Positions 32,261 to 42,202 of a DNA stretch of 64,000 bases are shown piece after piece. The number at the start of each line of letters is the position of its first letter. The stretch's first letter is position 1. The DNA comes from Streptomyces qinzhouensis (lineage in GTDB: Bacteria > Actinomycetota > Actinomycetes > Streptomycetales > Streptomycetaceae): contig NZ_CP042266.1 of assembly GCF_007856155.1 (NCBI RefSeq), positions 4,712,001-4,776,000 of the forward strand, read 5' to 3'. A model generated the notes under the pieces. The model saw nothing but the letters and a program-made list of their open reading frames with translations. It searched no databases and was not told where the DNA came from. Position numbers and translations under genes: made by a program.

Positions 32261-32569
32261 ATGGCGGGACAGAAGATCCGCATTCGGCTCAAGGCCTACG
32301 ACCACGAGGTCATCGACTCTTCGGCGAAGAAGATCGTCGAGACGGTGACCCGTACTGGTGCGTCGGTCGCGGGCCCGGTGCCGCTGCCCACTGAGAAGAA
32401 CGTGTACTGCGTCATCAAGTCGCCGCACAAGTACAAGGACTCGCGCGAGCACTTCGAGATGCGTACGCACAAGCGCCTGATCGACATCCTCGACCCGACG
32501 CCCAAGACCGTTGACTCGCTGATGCGCCTGGACCTTCCGGCCGGCGTTGACATCGAGATCAAGCTCTGA
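32261..32569 (+). CDS. rpsJ: Ribosomal protein S10
   Basis: 102 residues, first gene of the S10 operon. S10 is a 30S protein and, with NusB, part of the antitermination complex. [19 protein letters not shown] and the end [16 protein letters not shown] are unmistakable. Only a modest purine-rich site (GACAGGA) precedes the ATG. The next gene follows after 14 nt. Confidence 0.99.
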   Translation: MAGQKIRIRLKAYDHEVIDSSAKKIVETVTRTGASVAGPVPLPTEKNVYCVIKSPHKYKDSREHFEMRTHKRLIDILDPTPKTVDSLMRLDLPAGVDIEIKL

Positions 32570-32583
32570 GAGGCGCGGAAGAG

Positions 32584-33228
32584 ATGGCAAAGCAGATCAA
32601 GGGCGTCCTGGGCGAGAAGCTCGGCATGACCCAGGTCTGGGACGACAACAACCGTGTCGTCCCGGTGACCGTCGTCAAGGCCGGGCCGTGTGTCGTGACC
32701 CAGGTCCGTACCAATGACCGCGACGGCTACGAGTCGGTCCAGATCGCCTTCGGCGAGATCGACCCGCGCAAGGTGAACAAGCCCCTCAAGGGCCACTTCG
32801 CCAAGGCCGACGTGACCCCCCGCCGCCACCTGGTGGAGCTCCGTACCTCCGACGCCGCCGAGTACACGCTCGGCCAGGAGATCACCGCCGAGGTGTTCGA
32901 GTCCGGCGTCAAGGTCGACGTCACGGGCAAGAGCAAGGGCAAGGGCTTCGCCGGTGTCATGAAGCGTCACAACTTCAAGGGCCTCGGCGCCGGTCACGGT
33001 ACCCAGCGCAAGCACCGCTCTCCCGGTTCCATCGGTGGCTGTGCCACCCCGGGCCGTGTGTTCAAGGGCCTCCGGATGGCGGGCCGCATGGGCAACGAGC
33101 GGGTCACCACCCAGAACCTGACCGTTCACGCCGTTGACGCGGAGAAGGGCCTGCTGCTCATCAAGGGCGCGGTTCCTGGTCCGAACGGCGGCCTCGTCCT
33201 GGTCCGCACCGCGGCCAAGGGGGCCTAA
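32584..33228 (+). CDS. rplC: Ribosomal protein L3
   Basis: 214 residues, a large-subunit protein near the peptidyl transferase centre and one of the first to bind 23S rRNA. The family motif [34 protein letters not shown] is present; changes near here cause tiamulin or linezolid resistance elsewhere, and this copy looks standard. GCGGAAGAG precedes the ATG. It is followed by rplD after 6 nt. Confidence 0.99.
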   Translation: MAKQIKGVLGEKLGMTQVWDDNNRVVPVTVVKAGPCVVTQVRTNDRDGYESVQIAFGEIDPRKVNKPLKGHFAKADVTPRRHLVELRTSDAAEYTLGQEITAEVFESGVKVDVTGKSKGKGFAGVMKRHNFKGLGAGHGTQRKHRSPGSIGGCATPGRVFKGLRMAGRMGNERVTTQNLTVHAVDAEKGLLLIKGAVPGPNGGLVLVRTAAKGA

Positions 33229-33234
33229 GGGACT

Positions 33235-33888
33235 ATGAGCACCATTGACATTCTGTCGCCCGCGGGCGACAAGACCGGGACCGTCGAGCTCCCGGCCGAG
33301 ATCTTCGACGCCAAGGTCAGCATCCCGCTGATCCACCAGGTCGTCGTCGCGCAGCTCGCCGCTGCCCGCCAGGGCACGCACAAGGTGAAGACGCGTGGCG
33401 AGGTCCGTGGTGGTGGTAAGAAGCCGTACCGCCAGAAGGGCACCGGCCGCGCCCGTCAGGGTTCGACCCGCGCCCCGCAGTTCGCCGGCGGTGGCGTCGT
33501 CCACGGCCCCGTGCCGCGTGACTACTCGCAGCGGACCCCGAAGAAGATGAAGGCCGCCGCCCTGCGTGGCGCCCTCACCGACCGGGCCCGCCACTCCCGC
33601 ATTCACGTCGTCTCCGGCGTGATCGAGGGTGCGACCTCCACCAAGGCCGCCAAGACGCTGTTCGGCAAGATCTCGGAGCGGAAGAACCTGCTCCTGGTCG
33701 TCGAGCGCTCCGACGAGGCCGCGTGGCTGTCCGCCCGCAACCTGCCCCAGGTGCACATCCTGGAGCCGGGCCAGCTGAACACGTACGACGTGCTCGTCTC
33801 CGACGACGTGGTCTTCACTCAGGCCGCTTTCGAGTCCTTCGTGTCCGGGCCCGCCAAGGCCGTCGAGACCGAAGGGAGCGACGCCTGA
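33235..33888 (+). CDS. rplD: Ribosomal protein L4
   Basis: 217 residues. L4 lines the exit tunnel and in E. coli represses its own operon by binding the leader; here that role is unproven. The loop [24 protein letters not shown], where macrolide-resistance changes arise, matches the family. The TGA overlaps the next ATG as TGATG, so rplW is translated by reinitiation. Confidence 0.98.
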   Translation: MSTIDILSPAGDKTGTVELPAEIFDAKVSIPLIHQVVVAQLAAARQGTHKVKTRGEVRGGGKKPYRQKGTGRARQGSTRAPQFAGGGVVHGPVPRDYSQRTPKKMKAAALRGALTDRARHSRIHVVSGVIEGATSTKAAKTLFGKISERKNLLLVVERSDEAAWLSARNLPQVHILEPGQLNTYDVLVSDDVVFTQAAFESFVSGPAKAVETEGSDA

Positions 33889-34220
33889 TGTCCGAGAACA
33901 CCACGGCTGTCGTCACCAGCAAGACCTTCACGGACCCGCGCGACCTCCTGGTCAAGCCGGTTGTCTCCGAGAAGAGCTACGCGCTGCTGGACGAGAACAA
34001 GTACACGTTCGTCGTCGACCCGCGCGCCAACAAGACCCAGATCAAGCAGGCCGTCGAGGCGGTCTTCTCGGTCAAGGTCACCGGGGTCAACACGATCAAC
34101 CGCCAGGGCAAGCGCAAGCGCACCCGCACCGGTTTCGGCAAGCGTGCCAACACCAAGCGCGCCATCGTGACCCTCGCCGAGGGCGACCGTATCGACATCT
34201 TCGGCGGTCCGACCTCCTGA
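33888..34220 (+). CDS. rplW: Ribosomal protein L23
   Basis: 110 residues from the ATG that overlaps the rplD stop by one base; the longer upstream frame is a shadow of rpl[36 protein letters not shown] and [22 protein letters not shown] are typical. L23 sits at the tunnel exit and docks trigger factor and signal recognition particle. The N-terminal dozen residues ([13 protein letters not shown]) are a short extension. Confidence 0.98.
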   Translation: MSENTTAVVTSKTFTDPRDLLVKPVVSEKSYALLDENKYTFVVDPRANKTQIKQAVEAVFSVKVTGVNTINRQGKRKRTRTGFGKRANTKRAIVTLAEGDRIDIFGGPTS

Positions 34221-34271
34221 CGGAGGTTGGAGCGTCTGGATAGTCCGGATTCTTCCGAGGACTGAGAGACA

Positions 34272-35108
34272 ATGGGTATCCGCAAGTACAAGCCGACGAC
34301 CCCGGGCCGTCGTGGCTCCAGCGTCGCCGACTTCGTCGAGATCACGCGGTCCACGCCGGAGAAGTCGCTGGTCCGCCCGCTGCACAGCAAGGGCGGCCGT
34401 AACAACACCGGTCGTGTGACCGTCCGCCACCAGGGCGGTGGCCACAAGCGCGCCTACCGAGTGATCGACTTCCGTCGTCACGACAAGGACGGCGTGCCGG
34501 CGAAGGTCGCGCACATCGAGTACGACCCGAACCGCACCGCGCGCATCGCGCTGCTCCACTACGCGGACGGCGAGAAGCGTTACATCATCGCGCCCCGTGG
34601 CCTGAACCAGGGCGACCGGATCGAGAACGGTCCGGGCGCGGACATCAAGCCCGGCAACAACCTGGCGCTGCGCAACATCCCGGTCGGTACGACCATCCAC
34701 GCCATCGAGCTGCGGCCCGGCGGCGGTGCGAAGTTCGCCCGTTCCGCGGGTGCCTCCGTGCAGCTGCTGGCGAAGGAGGGCCCGATGGCCCACCTGCGCA
34801 TGCCGTCCGGTGAGATCCGCCTGGTCGACGTCCGCTGCCGCGCCACCATCGGCGAGGTCGGCAACGCCGAGCAGTCGAACATCAACTGGGGCAAGGCCGG
34901 CCGTATGCGCTGGAAGGGCGTCCGCCCGACCGTCCGCGGTGTCGCGATGAACCCGGTTGACCACCCGCACGGTGGTGGTGAGGGCAAGACCTCCGGTGGA
35001 CGCCACCCGGTCAGCCCGTGGGGTCAGAAGGAGGGTCGTACTCGTTCTCCCAAGAAGGCGAGCAACAAGTACATCGTCCGCCGCCGCAAGACGAACAAGA
35101 AGCGCTAG
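34272..35108 (+). CDS. rplB: Ribosomal protein L2
   Basis: 278 residues. L2 is a core 23S-binding protein needed for subunit association and peptidyl transfer. The conserved segment [26 protein letters not shown] near 225-250 contains the His residue implicated in activity. Basic C-terminus RRRKTNKKR. The 51-nt gap after rplW holds a GAGGACTGAGAGAC ribosome-binding region. Confidence 0.99.
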   Translation: MGIRKYKPTTPGRRGSSVADFVEITRSTPEKSLVRPLHSKGGRNNTGRVTVRHQGGGHKRAYRVIDFRRHDKDGVPAKVAHIEYDPNRTARIALLHYADGEKRYIIAPRGLNQGDRIENGPGADIKPGNNLALRNIPVGTTIHAIELRPGGGAKFARSAGASVQLLAKEGPMAHLRMPSGEIRLVDVRCRATIGEVGNAEQSNINWGKAGRMRWKGVRPTVRGVAMNPVDHPHGGGEGKTSGGRHPVSPWGQKEGRTRSPKKASNKYIVRRRKTNKKR

Positions 35109-35120
35109 GAGCGGGTTTAG

Positions 35121-35402
35121 ATGCCGCGCAGTCTCAAGAAGGGGCCCTTCGTCGACGACCACCTGATCAAGAAGGTGGATGTCCAGAACGAAGCAGGCAC
35201 CAAGAACGTCATCAAGACCTGGTCCCGTCGCTCGATGATCGTCCCGGCCATGCTGGGCCACACGATCGCGGTGCACAACGGCAAGACCCACATCCCGGTG
35301 TTCGTCACCGAGTCGATGGTCGGCCACAAGCTCGGCGAGTTCTCGCCGACGCGCACCTTCCGCGGCCACGTCAAGGACGACCGGAAGTCGAAGCGCCGCT
35401 AA
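35121..35402 (+). CDS. rpsS: Ribosomal protein S19
   Basis: 93 residues, a head protein of the 30S subunit that contacts the A-site tRNA and bridges to 50[20 protein letters not shown] and the [23 protein letters not shown] end are diagnostic. Starts 12 nt after rplB. Confidence 0.99.
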   Translation: MPRSLKKGPFVDDHLIKKVDVQNEAGTKNVIKTWSRRSMIVPAMLGHTIAVHNGKTHIPVFVTESMVGHKLGEFSPTRTFRGHVKDDRKSKRR

Positions 35403-35453
35403 CGCGGGGTGTGAACGACTATGACGAACGTGTCAGACACTGAAGGGACAACC

Positions 35454-35801
35454 ATGGAAGCCAGGGCCCAGGCGCGGTACATCCGCGTCACGCCCATGAA
35501 GGCCCGCCGCGTGGTGGACCTCATCCGTGGCATGGACGCCACGGAGGCTCAGGCGGTCCTGCGTTTCGCCCCGCAGGCCGCGAGCGAGCCCGTCGGCAAG
35601 GTGCTGGACAGCGCCATCGCCAACGCCGCGCACAACTACGACCACCCCGACGCCTCTTCGCTGTTCATCAGCGAGGCGTACGTGGACGAGGGCCCGACCC
35701 TGAAGCGGTTCCGGCCGCGTGCCCAGGGTCGCGCCTACCGGATCCGTAAGCGGACCAGCCACATCACCGTGGTCGTCAGCAGCAAGGAAGGAACCCGGTA
35801 A
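35454..35801 (+). CDS. rplV: Ribosomal protein L22
   Basis: 115 residues when started at 35454, where GAAGGGA lies upstream and the length matches Streptomyces homologs; an in-frame ATG at 35421 would add 11 residues. L22 extends a beta hairpin into the exit tunnel, and its loop ([17 protein letters not shown]) is intact. The TAA overlaps the ATG of rpsC by one base. Confidence 0.97.
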   Translation: MEARAQARYIRVTPMKARRVVDLIRGMDATEAQAVLRFAPQAASEPVGKVLDSAIANAAHNYDHPDASSLFISEAYVDEGPTLKRFRPRAQGRAYRIRKRTSHITVVVSSKEGTR

Positions 35802-36631
35802 TGGGCCAGAAGGTTAACCCGCATGGGTTCCGGCTCGGCATCACCACGGACTTCAAGTCCCGTTGGTACGCCGACAAGCTGTACAAGGACTACGTCAAGG
35901 AAGACGTCGCCATCCGCCGGATGATGACGTCCGGCATGGAGCGCGCCGGCATCTCCAAGGTCGAGATCGAGCGCACCCGTGACCGCGTGCGGGTGGACAT
36001 CCACACCGCCCGCCCGGGCATCGTCATCGGCCGCCGCGGCGCCGAGGCCGACCGCATCCGCGGCGACCTGGAGAAGCTCACCGGCAAGCAGGTGCAGCTG
36101 AACATCCTCGAGGTCAAGAACCCCGAGGTCGACGCGCAGCTCGTGGCCCAGGCCGTGGCCGAGCAGCTCTCCTCCCGTGTGTCCTTCCGCCGCGCCATGC
36201 GGAAGAGCATGCAGTCCGCCATGAAGGCGGGCGCCAAGGGCATCAAGATCCAGTGCGGTGGCCGCCTCGGCGGCGCCGAGATGTCCCGCTCGGAGTTCTA
36301 CCGCGAGGGCCGGGTGCCGCTGCACACGCTCCGCGCGAACGTCGAGTACGGCTTCTTCGAGGCCAAGACCACCTTCGGCCGCATCGGTGTGAAGGTCTGG
36401 ATCTACAAGGGCGACGTCAAGAACATCGCCGAGGTCCGCGCCGAGAACGCCGCCGCCCGTGCCGGCAACCGCCCCGCCCGTGGCGGTGCCGACCGCCCGG
36501 CCGGTCGTGGTGGCCGTGGTGGCGAGCGTGGCGGCCGCGGCCGCAAGCCGCAGCAGAGCAACGCTGCCGAGGCCCCCAAGGCCGAGGCCGCTGCCGCTGC
36601 TCCGGCTGAGAGCACCGGAACGGAGGCCTGA
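35801..36631 (+). CDS. rpsC: Ribosomal protein S3
   Basis: 276 residues. S3 forms the mRNA entry channel and has helicase activity. The KH domain contains [17 protein letters not shown], and the S3 C-terminal domain follows. The last 60 residues are a low-complexity Arg/Gly/Ala tail ([26 protein letters not shown]), longer than in E. coli and usual in actinobacteria. AAGGAA precedes the ATG, which overlaps the rplV stop. Confidence 0.99.
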   Translation: MGQKVNPHGFRLGITTDFKSRWYADKLYKDYVKEDVAIRRMMTSGMERAGISKVEIERTRDRVRVDIHTARPGIVIGRRGAEADRIRGDLEKLTGKQVQLNILEVKNPEVDAQLVAQAVAEQLSSRVSFRRAMRKSMQSAMKAGAKGIKIQCGGRLGGAEMSRSEFYREGRVPLHTLRANVEYGFFEAKTTFGRIGVKVWIYKGDVKNIAEVRAENAAARAGNRPARGGADRPAGRGGRGGERGGRGRKPQQSNAAEAPKAEAAAAAPAESTGTEA

Positions 36632-36636
36632 CCGAA

Positions 36637-37056
36637 ATGCTGATCCCCCGTAGGGTCAAGCACCGCAAGCAGCACCACCCCAAGCGCAGTGGTATGGCCA
36701 AGGGTGGTACGACGGTTGCGTTCGGCGAGTACGGCATCCAGGCCCTCACGCCGGCGTACGTGACCAACCGCCAGATCGAGGCGGCTCGTATCGCGATGAC
36801 CCGCCACATCAAGCGTGGCGGCAAGGTCTGGATCAACATTTATCCGGACCGTCCGCTGACGAAGAAGCCCGCCGAGACCCGCATGGGTTCCGGTAAGGGT
36901 TCCCCCGAGTGGTGGATCGCGAACGTCAAGCCCGGACGGGTGATGTTCGAGCTGTCCTACCCGAACGAGAAGACTGCTCGTGAGGCGCTTACCCGCGCTG
37001 CTCACAAGCTTCCGATGAAGTGCCGCATCGTTCGGCGCGAGGCAGGTGAGGCGTGA
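36637..37056 (+). CDS. rplP: Ribosomal protein L16
   Basis: 139 residues, a late-assembling 50S protein next to the A site. [33 protein letters not shown] is typical, with [23 protein letters not shown] central loop where avilamycin/evernimicin resistance arises; this copy looks ordinary. The stop overlaps the rpmC start by one base. Confidence 0.99.
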   Translation: MLIPRRVKHRKQHHPKRSGMAKGGTTVAFGEYGIQALTPAYVTNRQIEAARIAMTRHIKRGGKVWINIYPDRPLTKKPAETRMGSGKGSPEWWIANVKPGRVMFELSYPNEKTAREALTRAAHKLPMKCRIVRREAGEA

Positions 37057-37280
37057 TGTCGGCCGGAACCAAGGCGTCCGAGCTGCGCGAGCTGGGCAAC
37101 GAGGAGCTGGTGAACAAGCTCCGCGAGGCCAAGGAAGAGCTGTTCAACCTCCGCTTCCAGGCGGCGACGGGCCAGCTCGAGAACCACGGTCGGCTGAAGG
37201 CCGTCCGAAAGGACATCGCGCGGATCTACACCCTGATGCGCGAGCGTGAGCTGGGCATCGAAACGGTGGAGAGCGCCTGA
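37056..37280 (+). CDS. rpmC: Ribosomal protein L29
   Basis: 74 residues (ATG at 37056; a GTG three bases earlier is possible). [52 protein letters not shown] is the two-helix L29 fold that sits at the tunnel exit beside L23. Stop and the next start overlap as TGATG. Confidence 0.98.
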   Translation: MSAGTKASELRELGNEELVNKLREAKEELFNLRFQAATGQLENHGRLKAVRKDIARIYTLMRERELGIETVESA

Positions 37281-37558
37281 TGAGCGAGAACAATGTGACT
37301 GAGAACGAGCGGAACGCGCGCAAGACCCGTGAGGGTCTGGTCGTCAGCGACAAGATGGACAAGACCGTCGTCGTCGCTGTCGAGGACCGTGTCAAGCACG
37401 CTCTGTACGGCAAGGTCATCCGCCGTACGAACAAGCTCAAGGCCCACGACGAGCAGAACGCTGCCGGCATCGGCGACCGTGTCCTCCTGATGGAGACCCG
37501 GAAGCTGTCCGCCACCAAGCACTGGCGCGTCGTCGAGATCCTCGAGAAGGCCAAGTAA
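37280..37558 (+). CDS. rpsQ: Ribosomal protein S17
   Basis: 92 residues, an OB-fold primary 16S-binding protein. The family core is [47 protein letters not shown]. It is the last gene of the S10 operon proper. Two hairpins follow before rplN. Confidence 0.99.
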   Translation: MSENNVTENERNARKTREGLVVSDKMDKTVVVAVEDRVKHALYGKVIRRTNKLKAHDEQNAAGIGDRVLLMETRKLSATKHWRVVEILEKAK

Positions 37559-37561
37559 TCG

Positions 37562-37627
37562 CCCGAGGGCTTTCCCTCGGGTCAGTTCCGCCAGGCTCCG
37601 GGGTCCCGCTTTCGGGCGGGCCCCCGG
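37562..37627 (+). terminator. S10-spc intergenic double hairpin
   Basis: An 8-bp stem (37562-37569 with 37574-37581) and a second, larger one (37598-37609 with 37616-37627). Neither has a T tract. Partial attenuation or processing between the S10 and spc operons is likely rather than a full stop. Confidence 0.5.
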
Positions 37628-37656
37628 GGAACCGGCAGACAAACAGGAGATAAGAC

Positions 37657-38025
37657 GTGATCCAGCAGGAGTCGCGGCTGCGCGTCGCCGACAACACTGG
37701 TGCCAAGGAGATCCTTTGCATCCGTGTTCTCGGTGGCTCCGGCCGCCGCTACGCGGGCATCGGTGACGTCATCGTCGCCACCGTCAAGGACGCGATCCCC
37801 GGTGGCAACGTGAAGAAGGGTGACGTCGTCAAGGCGGTCATCGTTCGCACCGTCAAGGAGCGCCGCCGCCAGGACGGCTCGTACATCCGCTTCGACGAGA
37901 ACGCCGCCGTCATTCTGAAGAACGACGGCGACCCTCGCGGCACCCGTATCTTCGGCCCGGTCGGCCGTGAGCTGCGCGAGAAGAAGTTCATGAAGATCAT
38001 CTCGCTCGCGCCGGAGGTGCTGTAA
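37657..38025 (+). CDS. rplN: Ribosomal protein L14
   Basis: 122 residues, a 50S protein at the subunit interface and a binding site for silencing factor RsfS. Start is a GTG behind [42 protein letters not shown] is diagnostic. First gene of the spc operon, two nt ahead of rplX. Confidence 0.99.
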   Translation: MIQQESRLRVADNTGAKEILCIRVLGGSGRRYAGIGDVIVATVKDAIPGGNVKKGDVVKAVIVRTVKERRRQDGSYIRFDENAAVILKNDGDPRGTRIFGPVGRELREKKFMKIISLAPEVL

Positions 38026-38027
38026 GC

Positions 38028-38351
38028 ATGAAGATCAAGAAGGGCGACCTGGTCCAGGTCATCACCGGTAAGGACAAGGGCAAGCAGGGCAAGGTCATCG
38101 CGGCCTTCCCCCGCGAGGACCGTGTCCTGGTCGAGGGTGTCAACCGGGTCAAGAAGCACACCAAGGCGAACCAGCCCGGCCGCGCGTCGCAGGCCGGCGG
38201 GATCGTGACGACCGAGGCCCCCGTTCACGTGAGCAATGTTCAGCTCGTCGTGGAGAAGGACGGCAAGAAGGTCGTGACTCGCGTCGGTTACCGCTTCGAC
38301 GACGAGGGCAACAAGATCCGCGTTGCCAAGCGGACGGGTGAGGACATCTGA
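38028..38351 (+). CDS. rplX: Ribosomal protein L24
   Basis: 107 residues, an assembly initiator for the 50S subunit with a KOW motif near the N-terminus ([36 protein letters not shown]). Its stop overlaps the rplE start as TGATG. Confidence 0.99.
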   Translation: MKIKKGDLVQVITGKDKGKQGKVIAAFPREDRVLVEGVNRVKKHTKANQPGRASQAGGIVTTEAPVHVSNVQLVVEKDGKKVVTRVGYRFDDEGNKIRVAKRTGEDI

Positions 38352-38908
38352 TGGCTACCACCACCACTCCGCGTCTCAAGACGAAGTACCGCGAGGAAAT
38401 CAAGGGCAAGCTGCTTGAGGAGTTCTCGTACGAGAACGTCATGCAGGTTCCCGGCCTCGTCAAGATCGTGGTCAACATGGGTGTGGGCGACGCCGCCCGC
38501 GACTCCAAGCTGATCGACGGTGCCGTCAAGGACCTCACCACGATCACCGGCCAGAAGCCGGCCGTGACCAAGGCCCGGAAGTCCATCGCGCAGTTCAAGC
38601 TGCGCGAGGGTCAGCCGATCGGTGCCCACGTCACGCTCCGCGGTGACCGTATGTGGGAGTTCCTGGACCGCACCCTGTCGCTGGCGCTGCCGCGCATCCG
38701 CGACTTCCGCGGCCTGTCCCCGAAGCAGTTCGACGGCCGTGGCAACTACACCTTCGGTCTCACGGAGCAGGTCATGTTCCACGAGATCGACCAGGACAAG
38801 ATCGACCGCGTCCGGGGTATGGACATCACCGTGGTGACCACGGCGACCAACGACGACGAGGGCCGCGCCCTCCTTCGTCACCTCGGCTTCCCCTTCAAGG
38901 AGGCGTAA
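38351..38908 (+). CDS. rplE: Ribosomal protein L5
   Basis: 185 residues. L5 binds 5S rRNA and contacts the P-site t[58 protein letters not shown] and [29 protein letters not shown] are the family core. Translation is coupled to rplX. Confidence 0.99.
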   Translation: MATTTTPRLKTKYREEIKGKLLEEFSYENVMQVPGLVKIVVNMGVGDAARDSKLIDGAVKDLTTITGQKPAVTKARKSIAQFKLREGQPIGAHVTLRGDRMWEFLDRTLSLALPRIRDFRGLSPKQFDGRGNYTFGLTEQVMFHEIDQDKIDRVRGMDITVVTTATNDDEGRALLRHLGFPFKEA

Positions 38909-38913
38909 GCGAG

Positions 38914-39099
38914 ATGGCGAAGAAGGCTCTTATTGCCAAGGCCGCCCGCAAGCCCAAGTTCGGTGTGCGCGCGTACACCCGCTGCCAGCGCTGTGGACGT
39001 CCGCACTCCGTGTACCGCAAGTTCGGCCTCTGCCGCGTGTGCCTTCGTGAGATGGCTCACCGTGGCGAGCTGCCGGGCGTGACCAAGAGCTCCTGGTAG
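38914..39099 (+). CDS. rpsN: Ribosomal protein S14, zinc-binding type
   Basis: 61 residues, the short type-Z form. Cysteines 24 and 27 (CQRC) and 40 and 43 (CRVC) bind one zinc. Streptomycetes usually also carry a zinc-free longer copy elsewhere, controlled by the zinc repressor Zur. AAGCGAG precedes the ATG, 5 nt after rplE. Confidence 0.98.
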   Translation: MAKKALIAKAARKPKFGVRAYTRCQRCGRPHSVYRKFGLCRVCLREMAHRGELPGVTKSSW

Positions 39100-39116
39100 T
39101 TCCCGCTTTTCGGGAA
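39100..39116 (+). terminator. Weak hairpin between rpsN and rpsH
   Basis: TTCCCG and CGGGAA form a 6-bp stem around CTTTT right after the rpsN stop. The 212-nt gap to rpsH is long for this operon and may also contain a secondary promoter, though I see no clear -35/-10. Confidence 0.35.
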
Positions 39117-39311
39117 TGACCGGAGTCTCTCGGTAAGCAGAGGGTCGGCGGAGGCCCAGCGCTCCATGGCTTAGGCTAGGAGGGTTGGGCGTCCGCCGCC
39201 CTGAACGACTTACTACGCCGTAGGTCCCCGCGCCGCACCCGTCCCGCCCCTGTGTGGGGAGAGGGATGGCGCATACAGGAAACCCCGGCGAGAGAGGCCG
39301 AAGGCCAATTC

Positions 39312-39710
39312 ATGACCATGACTGATCCCATCGCGGACATGCTGACTCGTCTGCGGAATGCGAACTCTGCGTACCACGACGATGTGACGATGCCGCACAG
39401 CAAGATCAAGTCGCACATCGCAGAGATCCTCCAGCAGGAGGGCTTCATCACGGGCTGGAAGGTCGAGGACGCCGAGGTCGGCAAGAACCTCGTCCTCGAG
39501 CTCAAGTTCGGTCCGAACCGTGAGCGCTCCATCGCGGGCATCAAGCGGATCTCGAAGCCGGGTCTCCGGGTGTACGCGAAGTCCACCAACCTGCCGAAGG
39601 TTCTCGGTGGTCTCGGCGTGGCGATCATCTCCACGTCGCACGGCCTCCTGACCGGCCAGCAGGCGCAGAAGAAGGGCGTGGGTGGGGAAGTCCTCGCCTA
39701 CGTCTGGTAG
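39312..39710 (+). CDS. rpsH: Ribosomal protein S8
   Basis: 132 residues from the ATG at 39312 ([25 protein letters not shown]), matching Streptomyces S8 in length; a longer upstream frame is ignored. S8 binds the centre of 16S rRNA, and in E. coli it represses the spc operon. [22 protein letters not shown] C-terminal core is present. Confidence 0.98.
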   Translation: MTMTDPIADMLTRLRNANSAYHDDVTMPHSKIKSHIAEILQQEGFITGWKVEDAEVGKNLVLELKFGPNRERSIAGIKRISKPGLRVYAKSTNLPKVLGGLGVAIISTSHGLLTGQQAQKKGVGGEVLAYVW

Positions 39711-39731
39711 TTCGGGAACGGAGGAAAAGCA

Positions 39732-40271
39732 ATGTCGCGTATCGGCAAGCTCCCCATTCAGGTTCCCGCCGGTGTGGACGTCACCATCGAGGGCCGCACG
39801 GTCGCGGTGAAGGGGCCCAAGGGCACCCTCACGCACACCGTTGCGGCACCCATCGAGATCGCGAAGGGTGAGGACGGCGTTCTGGCCGTCACCCGCCCCA
39901 ACGACGAGCGTCAGAACAAGGCCCTGCACGGCCTGTCCCGCACGCTGGTGGCGAACATGATCACCGGTGTGACCCAGGGATACACGAAGGCGCTCGAGAT
40001 CAGCGGTGTCGGTTACCGCGTGGCCGCGAAGGGCTCCAACCTGGAGTTCCAGCTCGGCTACAGCCACTCGATCCTGGTGGAGGCCCCCGAGGGGATCTCC
40101 TTCAAGGTCGAGTCGCCGACCAAGTTCTCGGTCGAGGGCATCGACAAGCAGAAGGTCGGCGAGGTCGCCGCTAACATCCGCAAGCTGCGCAAGCCCGACC
40201 CGTACAAGGCCAAGGGCGTCAAGTACGCGGGCGAGGTCATCCGCCGCAAGGTCGGAAAGGCGGGTAAGTAA
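39732..40271 (+). CDS. rplF: Ribosomal protein L6
   Basis: 179 residues, two related domains. L6 lies near the sarcin-ricin loop and affects factor binding. [31 protein letters not shown] and [38 protein letters not shown] are diagnostic. 21 nt after rpsH, with GGAGGAAA before the ATG. Confidence 0.99.
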   Translation: MSRIGKLPIQVPAGVDVTIEGRTVAVKGPKGTLTHTVAAPIEIAKGEDGVLAVTRPNDERQNKALHGLSRTLVANMITGVTQGYTKALEISGVGYRVAAKGSNLEFQLGYSHSILVEAPEGISFKVESPTKFSVEGIDKQKVGEVAANIRKLRKPDPYKAKGVKYAGEVIRRKVGKAGK

Positions 40272-40274
40272 GCC

Positions 40275-40658
40275 ATGGCATACGGTGTGAAGATCGCCAA
40301 GGGTGACGCGTACAAGCGCGCTGCCATCAAGCGGCGCCACATCCGCGTCCGCAAGCGCATCTCCGGCACGCCGGAGCGTCCGCGCCTGGTCGTGACGCGT
40401 TCCAACCGCCACATTGTGGCGCAGGTCATCGACGACCTCGCGGGCCACACGCTCGCGTCGGCGTCGACCCTGGACACCTCGATCCGCGGCGGCGAGGGCG
40501 ACAAGAGCGCCCTGGCCAAGCAGGTCGGTGCCCTGGTCGCCGAGCGCGCCAAGGCTGCCGGTGTCGAGGCCGTCGTGTTCGACCGCGGTGGCAACCAGTA
40601 CGCCGGGCGGATTGCCGCTCTGGCCGACGCCGCACGCGAAGCCGGGCTGAAGTTCTGA
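40275..40658 (+). CDS. rplR: Ribosomal protein L18
   Basis: 127 residues, a 5S rRNA-binding protein of the central protuberance. [35 protein letters not shown] and [30 protein letters not shown] are typical. Starts 3 nt after rplF. Confidence 0.99.
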   Translation: MAYGVKIAKGDAYKRAAIKRRHIRVRKRISGTPERPRLVVTRSNRHIVAQVIDDLAGHTLASASTLDTSIRGGEGDKSALAKQVGALVAERAKAAGVEAVVFDRGGNQYAGRIAALADAAREAGLKF

Positions 40659-40704
40659 GCCCCGGTTCCGGAGCTAGCGGACGTAACAGAGAGAGGTAAT
40701 TCCA

Positions 40705-41310
40705 ATGGCTGGACCCCAGCGCCGCGGAAGCGGTGCCGGTGGCGGCGAGCGGCGGGACCGGAAGGGTCGCGACGGTGGCGCCGCCGCCGCCGAGAAGACC
40801 GCGTACGTCGAGCGTGTCGTCGCGATCAACCGCGTCGCCAAGGTTGTGAAGGGTGGTCGTCGCTTCAGCTTCACCGCGCTGGTCGTGGTGGGCGATGGTG
40901 ACGGCACCGTCGGTGTCGGTTACGGCAAGGCCAAGGAGGTGCCGGCCGCCATCGCCAAGGGTGTTGAGGAGGCCAAGAAGCACTTCTTCAAGGTCCCCCG
41001 TATCCAGGGCACCATCCCGCACCCCATCCAGGGTGAGAAGGCCGCGGGCGTCGTCCTGCTGAAGCCTGCTTCCCCCGGTACCGGTGTTATCGCCGGTGGC
41101 CCGGTGCGCGCCGTTCTGGAGTGCGCCGGCGTTCACGACATCCTGTCGAAGTCGCTCGGCTCCGACAACGCGATCAACATCGTGCACGCGACCGTGGCGG
41201 CCCTCAAGGGCCTGCAGCGTCCCGAGGAGATCGCGGCCCGCCGCGGTCTGCCGCTCGAGGACGTCGCCCCCGCGGCTCTCCTTCGTGCACGTGCGGGAGC
41301 GGGTGCGTAA
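40705..41310 (+). CDS. rpsE: Ribosomal protein S5
   Basis: 201 residues. S5 supports decoding accuracy; spectinomycin-resistance changes map to its N-terminal double-stranded RNA-binding loop, which here reads [22 protein letters not shown] without obvious change. A Gly/Arg-rich 30-residue N-terminal extension precedes the domain. GAGAGAGG lies upstream. The stop overlaps the rpmD start by one base. Confidence 0.99.
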   Translation: MAGPQRRGSGAGGGERRDRKGRDGGAAAAEKTAYVERVVAINRVAKVVKGGRRFSFTALVVVGDGDGTVGVGYGKAKEVPAAIAKGVEEAKKHFFKVPRIQGTIPHPIQGEKAAGVVLLKPASPGTGVIAGGPVRAVLECAGVHDILSKSLGSDNAINIVHATVAALKGLQRPEEIAARRGLPLEDVAPAALLRARAGAGA

Positions 41311-41492
41311 TGGCCCGCCTCAAGATCACGCAGACGAAGTCGTACATCGGCAGCAAGCAGAACCACCGCGACACCCTGCGCTCGCTCGGGCTGAAGAAGC
41401 TCAACGACGTGGTTGTCAAGGAGGACCGCCCCGAGTTCCGCGGCATGGTGCACACCGTCCGCCACCTCGTGACGGTCGAGGAGGTCGACTGA
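41310..41492 (+). CDS. rpmD: Ribosomal protein L30
   Basis: 60 residues starting at the ATG that overlaps the rpsE stop (TAATG). [38 protein letters not shown] is the L30 core. One nt separates it from rplO. Confidence 0.98.
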   Translation: MARLKITQTKSYIGSKQNHRDTLRSLGLKKLNDVVVKEDRPEFRGMVHTVRHLVTVEEVD

Positions 41493-41493
41493 T

Positions 41494-41949
41494 ATGGCGG
41501 AGCAGAACCCGCTGAAGGTCCACAACCTCCGTCCCGCCCCGGGCGCCAAGACCGCCAAGACCCGTGTGGGTCGTGGTGAGGCGTCCAAGGGTAAGACGGC
41601 TGGCCGTGGTACCAAGGGCACGAAGGCCCGCTACCAGGTTCCGGAGCGCTTCGAGGGTGGGCAGATGCCCCTCCACATGCGGCTTCCGAAGCTGAAGGGC
41701 TTCAAGAACCCGTTCCGCACCGAGTACCAGGTGGTGAACCTCGACAAGCTGGCCGCGCTCTACCCGCAGGGTGGCGAGGTCACGGTTGCCGATCTGGTCG
41801 CCAAGGGCGCCGTTCGCAAGAACCAGCTCGTCAAGGTGCTCGGACAGGGCGAGATCTCGGTGGCGCTGCAGGTGACGGTCGACGCCGTCTCCGGCTCCGC
41901 CAAGGAGAAGATCGCCGCTGCCGGCGGTTCCGTCACCGAACTGGTCTGA
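41494..41949 (+). CDS. rplO: Ribosomal protein L15
   Basis: 151 residues, a late-assembly 50S protein with a Gly/Lys-rich N-terminal half ([25 protein letters not shown]). Last ribosomal protein gene before secY. A stem-loop follows. Confidence 0.99.
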   Translation: MAEQNPLKVHNLRPAPGAKTAKTRVGRGEASKGKTAGRGTKGTKARYQVPERFEGGQMPLHMRLPKLKGFKNPFRTEYQVVNLDKLAALYPQGGEVTVADLVAKGAVRKNQLVKVLGQGEISVALQVTVDAVSGSAKEKIAAAGGSVTELV

Positions 41950-41981
41950 GACCTGTTCCGTGGCTGAAGGCTGAATCATCG

Positions 41982-42015
41982 ACCGGGGATGCCTCCCAAA
42001 AGGGGCATCCCCGGT
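41982..42015 (+). terminator. Hairpin between rplO and secY
   Basis: A perfect 12-bp stem (41982-41993 with 42004-42015) and a 10-nt loop, within a 253-nt gap. It suggests that secY-adk-map may have its own promoter. No clear promoter motif is visible. Confidence 0.65.
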
Positions 42016-42202
42016 TGGTCGTTCCTAGGGTGGCGCCCTCGCCGGTAAGGTGGCGGCGTCACACTGCTGTGAAGAAATCCGTGCGGCCTGTTCCCCAGTG
42101 GGAACCTGGCCGGGCGGATCGCTGTTAGTCAACTGACAAGTATCCGTCGATCCTCAAGACCGTCACCTCTGACGCAGTAGCGCGGGGGTCGCAGGAGGCA
42201 CC